Assembly (NCBI GenBank): GCA_973895155.1
Contig: OZ316897.1
Location: 7,006,001-7,070,000, forward strand
Source of the DNA: Marsupella aquatica
Lineage: Eukaryota > Marchantiophyta
Direction: 5' to 3'
Length of the DNA stretch: 64,000 nucleotides
The position numbers and the translations under genes were made by a program. This document shows, piece after piece, positions 55,904 to 64,000 of the stretch. Numbering within the stretch: position 1 is the first letter of the stretch; every line of letters begins with the position of its first letter. Under the pieces are notes generated by a model. The model was not told where the DNA came from. It ran no database searches and worked only from the letters and a program-made list of their open reading frames with translations.

Positions 55904-57090
55904 ATGGCTAAAAACACTCGATCAAAGAGTGGCAAACAGGCTCCCCCCACTAAGGGGAGAGCCTAAGTCCAAGATGAACAGAAGGAGGATGGGTTGATTT
56001 CCCTAGACGAACGTTACAAGTAGGACAAAAAAGATGCAACGGCCAAACCATCGACCGCTGTGGTGAACACGTCAAGTGCAGAGCACCGTCGACTTAAAGG
56101 GAAGGAGGTGGCTGATCCTTCAGAGGATGGGTCGGACGACGACGACTCCAACGCAGAAGGAAGCGACAACGAGGTTGAAGCCGAAACAGAGGAAGAGGGT
56201 CAGGACCCAGAGGAGGAACTGATCCCAGCCTTGAGAGGGTTGAATGCGGAACCAGAGGATGATGTCAAGCCGGACGTCATCATGGATAATTTGACCAAGA
56301 AAAACCAGGATGACGCAGGTGATACCTCAGTCCCGGGAGGTCATGGTGCTCGCAAGACGCGGGGGGTATCACCAAAATCCACAAGAGAACCTAAGGACAG
56401 GTGGCCCGCAAAGGAAAGACGGTTGGAGGACCATCCTCATACAACCCGCAAGGGCTCGGCCGCTGACGACGGTCAGGGTCCGTTGACTCAAGACCAACGA
56501 CTCATCTATGAGCAGTTGGAACACAACAAGGGGGTCCAAATTAAGTACTTACTTAGTCTGGGTAGTCAGAGTGCATCGCGTCCCAAGGGGGGAATGGTAG
56601 TGGGACGGAGTATGTTCTAAGTAAACCAGCTACCGACTCCTCCAACTTACGATGGGGCCTACGAACAAAGTGGACAAAAGTTCTTGAGTTGGCTCTCCAC
56701 AATGGAGATTCATCTCCAAGCGTGCGTTGAGCGTTCCACTTGGGCTACGGCAGCCGCTCCTTACCTGAAGGACTATGCCTTGACTTGGTACAAGTCATGG
56801 AAGAAGTCGCGAGAGGACTCCTCCTTGCCATTAACTTGGGAAAACCTGGTTGAGGGTCCCCGTGCTCATGTCACCACTAAGTACCCGGAGCGGCATGCTA
56901 AGAAATGTGTAACGGAGATGAGCTTCAGGGGTGATATCCAAAAGTTCATCACTTATTACCAGAATCAGTTGGCGTGTATACACAGCTTCACAACTTTATC
57001 GTGAAGCTCCCGCCGTTGCTCAGGGAAAATTTGTAGGAAAAGCGTCATGAGTTCAAAACGCTTTCTAACGCCTTCGACAAGGCCACTACG
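55904..57090 (+). pseudogene. Element D gag, N-terminal and capsid part
   Basis: Met at 55904 (MAKNTRSKSGK) with stops near 55963 and 56018; an acidic region from 56060; a stop after 56618; then the capsid segment with PTYDGAYEQSGQKFLSWLSTM, WYKSWKKSREDSS and TMEIHLQAC up to about 56990, where a frameshift moves the reading to the frame of 57091. The Trp/Tyr-rich capsid pattern is that of retrotransposon gag. Confidence 0.7.
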
Positions 57091-58140
57091 TTGGTGAATA
57101 ATCGACCGAACTTGGCGAAGGTGGGTGGCAAGGGATCCGAGGGGGAAGCTAGGAAAGCAAAAGGTCTCGGGAATAAGCGTAAGCAACCTGAGGGGGCGGG
57201 GGCCGGTGGTTCGGATCCCCAGCCCCAGAATGGAGAAGCTAAGCAAAACCGGAAGGCCGGCAACTTTAAGAAAGGAGCCTCATCGGCACAGAAAGCAAAG
57301 AAGCAGGCAACCATGGAGCAGAGGCGGGCTGAAGGTTCGTGCTTCACATGTGGCGCCATGGGCCATCAAAGTAAGGATTGTTCCACGAAAGGTGGCAAGC
57401 CAAACGGAGATGGTGGAGGGCAGAAGAGCATTAAGGTAAGTATTGCTCTAACCGAACCCTTAGTAGCTGACAAGGTCCCTATAGGGGATGTCCCTGACGG
57501 AGAGAGGGTGTTGTTGCAAGAGAAGATACCTAAAGTTAAGACAATGGATCCTGAAAAACTGATTTTTGTGAATGTCACTTCTAACGGTAATCTGGGTGTT
57601 GCTTTGGTGGATACAGGCACGACCGCCTGCTTCATAAGTGGGCAGGCGGCAGCTCGTCTTGGGGTGGACGTGCAAGAGTTGCTACAACCATTAGTGTGCA
57701 AGTTCGCCAACGACACGAAGGGGATAGTGTCAAGAGTAGTGCATAGACTTCGGGTAGAGGTCATAGGCGAACAACAAAATTTTGATAGTCAGGAGATGTT
57801 CTACGTTCTAGACGGTCTAGCCATAGACTTCATTTTGTCGGTAGGTTATCTCAGAAAGCACAATGTTACCTTGAAACCGGGGGGTGAGGTGCTCCATTTT
57901 CCCAATAAGGGCGGTGAGCCCATCGTGGTACACGAAATTACCGAAAATAAAGAAAGATTTCTTAAAGTAAAGTGTCGAGGATGTCTCCGTGTGTATCGGC
58001 GAAGCAATGGTGGAAAGACTTCAAGGGTGGAAATGAATGTTTCTTCTTTCATCTTCACCCAACTAAGGAGGCTGATTCGCAGCCAAAGGTCAAGTCAGCT
58101 AAGGTCAGGCCCGACTGCGGTCGAATTCCAGAAATTTTAG
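57091..58140 (+). pseudogene. Element D nucleocapsid and protease
   Basis: A 349-codon open frame. Lys/Gly-rich N-terminus, then the zinc knuckle CFTCGAMGHQSKDC (residues about 90-103), then aspartic protease with VALVDTGTTACFISGQAA (catalytic DTG, about residue 175) and FILSVGYLRKHNVTL near the C-terminal end. The frame shifts near 58035; in another frame EILEEFDDVLSQKLPKGLPP and REVDHQVWLEPGS follow (the linker leading to RT), ending at about 58262 where the element is cut. Confidence 0.8.
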
Positions 58141-58270
58141 AGGAATTCGACGACGTGCTCTCGCAGAAGCTACCTAAAGGTTTACCCCCGCGGAGAGAAG
58201 TGGATCACCAGGTTTGGTTGGAGCCGGGATCGGCTCCTCAGGCTAAAGCTCCTGTGGAATGGCTTAGTGG

Positions 58271-60240
58271 AGGCTTGAGTAGGAAATGCGTCAGTTTTTT
58301 GCTTTCAAGGAGTAGTAATTACATAGTTTTAGTGATTAGCGGAGTTGTTAGGTTTAGGGTAACTAAGGAAGTAGAGTAGGGAAATAAATTGAGGGAGAGG
58401 ACATGTTTCTCTAAGAAGTATCAAGAGTTGAGTAAGTTATTTGGTAAGGGCGGAAAAAAGTTATGGTAGTTGGCAAGTCGGGCCGAAGGTATGACCGATA
58501 CTTTTGAGTGATAAGTTTTGCTAAGACTCACCCTATAGGTGCTAGGTAGTCCCTAGACCACACATAAAAGTCACAAAGTCAAGTGGGGTCTTAACCTAGG
58601 AGTTGTAAGTATTTTGGCAAAACTTAAAGTTACCAAATAGCGGGTCTCGAGAAAAATAGCTGATGGGAAAAGGTAGGGGTTCCAAGTTTCAAAGTAGGTT
58701 AAATATGGTCCACTATATCCCTGGAAACTTGTGGGAGAACTTGGTTATCTTTGGTTACTTTTTGGGAGCATCTCAAAGTTGAGAAGAATTTTGGAAAATA
58801 TAAGAATTAACCCTCTTTAACTAATTTTAGAAAATTGGTTATATGATTTTGTTTAGATCTTAGTAAATTAAGACATAGCCCTATGTCCAGAGAATCTATG
58901 GATCTACTCAAAAGTACTTTTGGATTTATAGGTGATTTTTGGCAATGGGTACAATATGGGCCGGGGAATTATATTTTTTCCAAAATAACAAAATCCGACT
59001 AAATGTAAAAACGCTTCGACGAGGCTACCACAAGGCAGGAATAGGTCAAGCACAAGGGAGGCTAGGAGATGGTTGAATAGACCAGGAAATCACAAGGTGA
59101 AGGAGCTTGAGTGGGAGTGGTAGTTAGTTGGACTTTTGTTATAGTGTGACTTTAATAGTTAGTTGGACTTTTGTTGTAGTGTGACTTTGGTAGTTAGGAG
59201 GACTTTGGTGATTGGACCTTGGTCCTTGGTCCTCTACCTTGGTCCTTGGTCCTCTACATTGGTCCTTGGTCCTCCACTTTGGTCCTTGGTGGGCTACCTT
59301 GGTCCTTGGTCCTCTACTTTGGTCTTTGGTCCTTGGTGGGCTACCTTGGTCCTTGGTCCTCCACTTTGGTCCTTGGTGGGCTACCTTGGTGTGGTGTGGA
59401 AGGAGAATAGTATATAAGGAGGAAGTTTTCATTTGTTAGGGACCGGGAGTCTCATCTCTTAAGTGGAATCTCTACCTTGCCAAGGTAGGGCTAAGCTTGA
59501 GAAGGGAGAGGTGGTCCATGCTTAGTGTGGAGAATGTGTAGTGAACTTTTGTTTTAAAGATGATGCAATAAAAGGAGACTTGTCAATCTTCATTGTGACC
59601 ATTAAGTGTGAGTGCATTTGAAGTGTATGGAAGCAAGAGAAGAGTCCATGCTATGGTGTAATCTTGGTCTAAGCTCAAAGGGGATGTGCTAGTACAAAAC
59701 CAAGGCCAAGGAGGCAAGGTTAAGGTAGAGCACTACTTTGAGACTTAGAGAGGATTATAGCTTGAAGGTGGAAAGTACTTTGCTTGGTGTGTGACCATGT
59801 TAACAAAAAGTAAGTACAAGAGGAAGAGTCCTTAGATAGAGGAGCCTTCTTTAGAGCTCAAAAGGGATGTGTGGACCCAAACCAAGGCCAGGGGGGCAAG
59901 GTTGAGGGATAACACTACTTTGAGGGTCTTGAGGAGACTTAAGCTTGAAGAGGAAAGTACTTTGGGTTCTTGGGTGTTTGTGTGAGAATCTACTCTAAGG
60001 TGACAGCTCGGAGCGAAGATCCCCCTTGCTGATCCTTGGAGTAGAGGAGAGGGGAAGGGTGTGAGTACAAAAGTAGTCAAGGGGACTACCTCTCTAGAAG
60101 TGGAGAGTTGAAATTACTTATGTATGGAGTGATTAGACATTGTAGGCACATTTCAGAAGTTTTGTCAATCCTTTGTGACCCTGGTATGATATGGAATAGG
60201 TATTAGGTAGTCTTTTGGGGAGAAAAGCCGCTTAAGCTCC
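58271..60240. other. Gene-free stretch with repeats
   Basis: No protein or RNA gene seen. It contains a minisatellite (59215-59392), a duplicated TTAGTTGGACTTTTGTTRTAG block (59127-59205), a TATATAAGG at 59411-59419, and two roughly 130-bp direct repeats (about 59660-59790 and 59845-59980; ACCAAGGCCA and GGAAAGTACTTTG). The last two may belong to a degraded LTR. Confidence 0.5.
59215..59392. repeat. 20-bp minisatellite (CTTGGTCCTTGGTCCTCTAC)
   Basis: About nine units of 20 bp, with some units replaced by TTGGTGGGCTAC. All three forward frames are open only because the repeat lacks stop codons. Confidence 0.88.
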
Positions 60241-60249
60241 TTGATAAGT

Positions 60250-63200
60250 GTTTGATAGCTCCTTAATTGGCATGTTTGTGGGTTATGCAAACCCAAAAGG
60301 AAAACGGTAGTGAAAAACTGGATTGAATCCCGGAGAGAAAGAATAGACATTTTGGTGTTACAAGAAATTAAGGCTGAGCAATTAAGGCTAGATATTGCTC
60401 TAAGAGCTATATTGCCCACGTACCAATACTTGACATCAGCACCGGATGGAGGCCGTGGAGGATCTGCACTACTGCTACACCCAGACCTGAAACTAGTTGC
60501 CTTTGGAGTCGTGGATCTAGCACAAGCTGTGTGGGCTCTAGTGGTCTCAAGGGGCACGCCTTTGGTATAGTGAGTATATATGCGCCAAAATTTCCCCGTC
60601 TGCGAGCTAGCTTATGGAACAAGCTCAAAGCCAACCTGCCTCAAGGGAACTGGATCTTTGGCGGGGATTTCAACATGACTGAGACCGAGAGGACTCTACG
60701 AGCATCTCACCTCTGATCAAGGGGGGAAAAGCGGAGCTGTGGAGATTCTTGAAGGTTTGGTTTGATCTTGCTGATGCTATGCTGATCAAGGGTACTGTTA
60801 TTGGCGCTTGGTTTACTTGGCGTCGTTGTAGGAATAATGTGATCGTGCAGTCACGACTAGACAGGTTCTACATCAGCAAAAAAGGAGAATGGCTTGGCAA
60901 ACTGGTAGAGTTGATTCATGAGGGTGGTTCTGCGCTCTCGGACCATGACCCTGTGGTGTTACATCTTTGTTTGGGTGACTTGGAGGGTGGTTTATCACCC
61001 ATCAGGGCGGTGTGGTTCAAAGCTAACCCTACTGTGGTGAGGAACAAGGGATTTCTGGAAGAGCTTGAAGCGGCATGGAGATGAGGCAAGGGGGACTGCT
61101 TGGATCCCTTGTTGGCATTTGATAGGGATCACTCTAGCATGCGGAAGATGTATAGGAAGAAGTAGAGCACTCCAAGAGATTGTTTGGAAGAAATGCTATT
61201 TTTAGGCAATAAGCTACGCGTACTCAAACTATCCTTGTTGGAGGAGCAATCTGAGGAAGACCTGAGTATGTACATTGACGTTGAGGACCAACTGCATGCA
61301 GCTGAGCTAGAAGAAGCACATATTGGGAGGAGACTTGCCCGGATCAAATGGCTCGAGGAAGGAGACGAGCCTTCTAAATTTTATTTTGCAACTGTAAAAG
61401 CAAAAAGAAACAGGGAGACCATGAAGACTTTGATTGTTGAGGGAGGACTGAAGATTATGGATCCGGTGATGATTTTGAAAGAAGTAGTAAAATAGTGCAA
61501 GGATTTTTATGCCCCACTTGCTCCCTCAACAGCCAAGAATGGAGAGATGTTGCGTGTTAGGAGAGAGTTGTTGGCTCATACTAGCCACTCTTTATCCACT
61601 GCAGAGTTGACTAAGATGGAAAGACTCCCAGATTGTAAGGAAATAAAAGAGACTGTATGGAGGCTGCCCCTAGATAAGACTCCTAGACCAGATGGGATGA
61701 CTATTGAGGTGTACTGGGCATGTTGGGAGTTCATTCAGGTGGATCTGACTGCCATGATACACGTTTTCTGGCTGACTGGAAAGTTTGCGCCAGGGGTAAA
61801 GGATGGGATAATTAAATTTATCCCCCAAAAACCAGACAAGTGATTTCTGAAGGATTGGCGACCTCTAATTATGTTGAATACAATATACAAACTCATTGCT
61901 AAGATTGTAGCGAATAGGCTGAAGCTCATATTACCTAAATTGATAAACGCCCAGCAGACAGGGTTCATCCCGGGAAGGAACATTTTGGAAAACATATCTC
62001 TTGCCTAGTTAACCTGCAATTAGGTGAAGAATAGGAAACAAGAATCTCTGTTTCTCAAGCTGGATTTTGAGAAGGCATTTGATAGAGTTAACCATGAGTA
62101 CATCTGGGAGACAATGCACTTACTAGGGATCAATAGTCACTTTATTAAGCTGGTGCAAGATTTGTTAACAGATGCCATGTCACGAGTAATGGTGAATGGC
62201 TTGTTGAACCGTGACCATTGGGCATTGGGTTGAACCATGGAGTCGGACAAGGATGCCCACTATCCCCTTTACTTTTTGTCATATCAATACAACCACTTAT
62301 GGATCTCATGGATGCGGAACTGAAGGTTGGGAGGTTACTTGGGATTAAAATCTATATATGAGACACTTACAATCTATTACAGATTATTTGCAGATGACCT
62401 AGGAATGATCATCCCCGCTATAGAGTGCAGTTTTCAAATGGCAAGAACAATGTTGAACTGTTACAAAACTGCCACAGGAGCAAACTTAATTTGAGGAAAT
62501 CTTTTGTGATCCCTTTAGCTATACTATGTATCCCACATTGGCTGATAAACACTGGATGCCTGATCAACAAATGTGGGGAGACCCAAAAATACCTTGGTGC
62601 CCCTCTGGGAGTAGATCTGAGGACCGATCAGTTGCATCGATTTGTTTTAGACAAGGTCGGAGCGCGGCTATCCTCATGGGCAAACAAGTTGTTATCCTTT
62701 TTTGGAAGGGTTCTGTTAGTTAGACATTTACTCCATGCTATTCCTATATACCACTCAATGTTCCTAAAGGCTGCAGAAAGTTTGGCTAAGAAACTGATTG
62801 CACTATGCCAAGACTTTATGTGGGGATATAACCCGGAGGGGGGAAAACGGGTACCACTTGTCTCTTGGGCCAGGATGGCCAGGCATAGAGTGGAGGGAGG
62901 ACTTGGTCTAAAGCACTTTTGCTGCCACTCCAATGCTCTCCTTTCAAAGTGGTTTACATGGGTTCTTGACTCTCCCCACACTGAATGGGCAGGAATTTTT
63001 GCTGAAAACTTGAAGTTGGTTGGATGGCAGAACTTCAACTGAAGCTGATTTGTAGGAACAAGTACTCTTTCCAAGATAAAATGCTTTTGTGTTGCCCTCG
63101 TTTGTTTAATGGTCTGACATACACAGGGGGACTTTGTAAAGCATGGATCCAGATTTGTGCACACTTAATCTTTTTGCCGTCCCACGAGATGCCCGGGAGG

Positions 63201-64000
63201 TGGAATGTGAACGACACTCTGCAATGTTTCAAGGGCTTACAATCCTGGCCTAACCAGGACTACGTTGTGGTCAAGTTTTTGTGCGGTTGCATGGGCATCC
63301 AATGCATCCAGGACCTATGGGACAGGGAGCTGAATGAATGGCGCATTCTGGATGGTGTACTGGAACATACCAAGGGCTTCACAGTGAGAGAGAAGGACTG
63401 TTGCAGAGATTTTTTGGGGAAGATAAGGACGACTATGGGCTGCAACATGTACCACGAGCTAGGTCCGAGAGACTGGTGTTGGGCTGATTGACCGACAACA
63501 CTGAAGTTTTTTAGGATCAACAACCGGAGGGCCTATATTCTCATTTGCCCTGTGGTAGCTGACTACGCCACTCTGAACCAAACTTGGGATTGCATCAAAA
63601 TGGAGGCTGATTGGAACACAAGTTGGGCAGGTTTGTGGGGTTCAGACTTGTAGTCTAGGGCCAAGACCTTCATATGGAGGATCCTGGCCTCTAGGTTGTT
63701 CATTGGTGTGAGAGCCGTCCGCATTGGCAAGGGAGACGGCCACTATAAATTGTGTACGGGGTAGTTGAAACTATTCCTTGAGTCACCTTTTTACCAAGTG
63801 TTGCATGCTAGAAAATGTTGGGCTCTAGGAGCTGAATGATACCAAGGCACCTTTATGGATTACTCAGACCACATGCTGGTGATGGACGATCTGACAGTCC
63901 AGAAAGATCATCTAAGGGTAGCTAAACTACTTGTATTTTACCAGATCCTTTGGTCTCTTTGGCTGGGGCAAAACACACAGTTGTTTCAGGCCAACGGCTG
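60250..64000 (+). pseudogene. L1-type LINE ORF2: endonuclease, RT, C-terminus
   Basis: A non-LTR element broken by many stops. Endonuclease: NWHVCGLCKPKRK (about 60260), VLQEIKA, GGDFNMTETERT (60660), RLDRFYIS and SDHDPVVLHL (60940). RT: LPLDKTPRPDG (61660), WRPLIMLNTIYKLIAKIVANR (61855), GFIPGRNI, KLDFEKAFDRVNHEYIW (62045), GVGQGCPLSPLLF (62240) and FADD (62391). The C-terminal part has FMWG, WARMARHRVEGGLGLK and continues to the window end. ORF1 was not found upstream and the 3' end is outside the window. Confidence 0.85.

Larger units (their letters stand above)
54335..58270 (+). mobile_element. Element D: Ty3-type retrotransposon, 3'-truncated
   Basis: LTR, initiator-Met primer site, gag and protease in order on the plus strand; similarity stops just before reverse transcriptase and no second LTR is present. 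It was inserted into the minus-strand family E copy. A second, older copy of its protease region is at 34572-35200. Confidence 0.75.

Overview
The window is nuclear DNA of a land plant with a large, transposon-rich genome. Plant signs are chromovirus-like Ty3 and copia remnants, an iMet-tRNA primer site, plant-type CACTA ends, Helitron and L1 remnants, and a spliced plant-type SGT co-chaperone gene. I cannot name the species. There is one convincing host gene, SGT on the + strand at 36.47-40.93 kb. Almost everything else is nested or decayed mobile DNA, so most open frames are broken.

Layout. 1-6313: three head-to-tail units (family E) ending at the same sequence and carrying a coiled-coil ORF with a basic nuclear-signal-like stretch. 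6.5-10.27 kb and 24.13-30.0 kb: two inverted arms of a retroelement (family B). Inside the B gag, with a perfect 5-bp target duplication (TGCAC), lies element A (10272-24129, minus strand): a Ty3-type retrotransposon with 3.85-kb LTRs that themselves carry a long ORF. A 285-bp MITE sits in A's integrase. The right B arm is interrupted by a solo LTR (family C) from 26.6 kb. 30.15-33.41 kb is a truncated plus-strand relative of A's LTR holding a 1291-bp TIR element and a second copy of the MITE. 33.6-35.2 kb has a minisatellite, a copia 3' end with LTR, and a decayed copy of element D's protease region.

36-42.9 kb is the gene island: TATA box, ten-exon SGT, and a LINE fragment in intron 7. 42.95-44.12 kb is a Helitron remnant on the minus strand. 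At 44,967 a CACTA-type end opens a block rich in ATGAC motifs, leading into 83-bp repeats and then about 4.5 copies of a 585-bp repeat with a conserved hairpin. 48.4-49.5 kb is a gene-fragment-like stretch. 50.1-54.3 kb is a minus-strand, longer copy of family E. 54,335-58.27 kb is element D (LTR, iMet primer site, gag, protease), cut off just before reverse transcriptase. 58.3-60.2 kb holds only repeats. 60.25 kb to the window end is a broken L1-type LINE.

The most interesting signal is that two LTR families (A and its relative at 30-33 kb, and E) encode a long related protein inside the LTR or LTR-like unit: an N-terminal region resembling the plant-transposon-protein type of domain, a proline-rich linker and a long coiled coil. 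Four LTR families (A, its relative, C, E) also share a 28-bp motif of fixed spacing downstream of that ORF. All frames were read by eye; homology calls rest on motif recognition, not searches.
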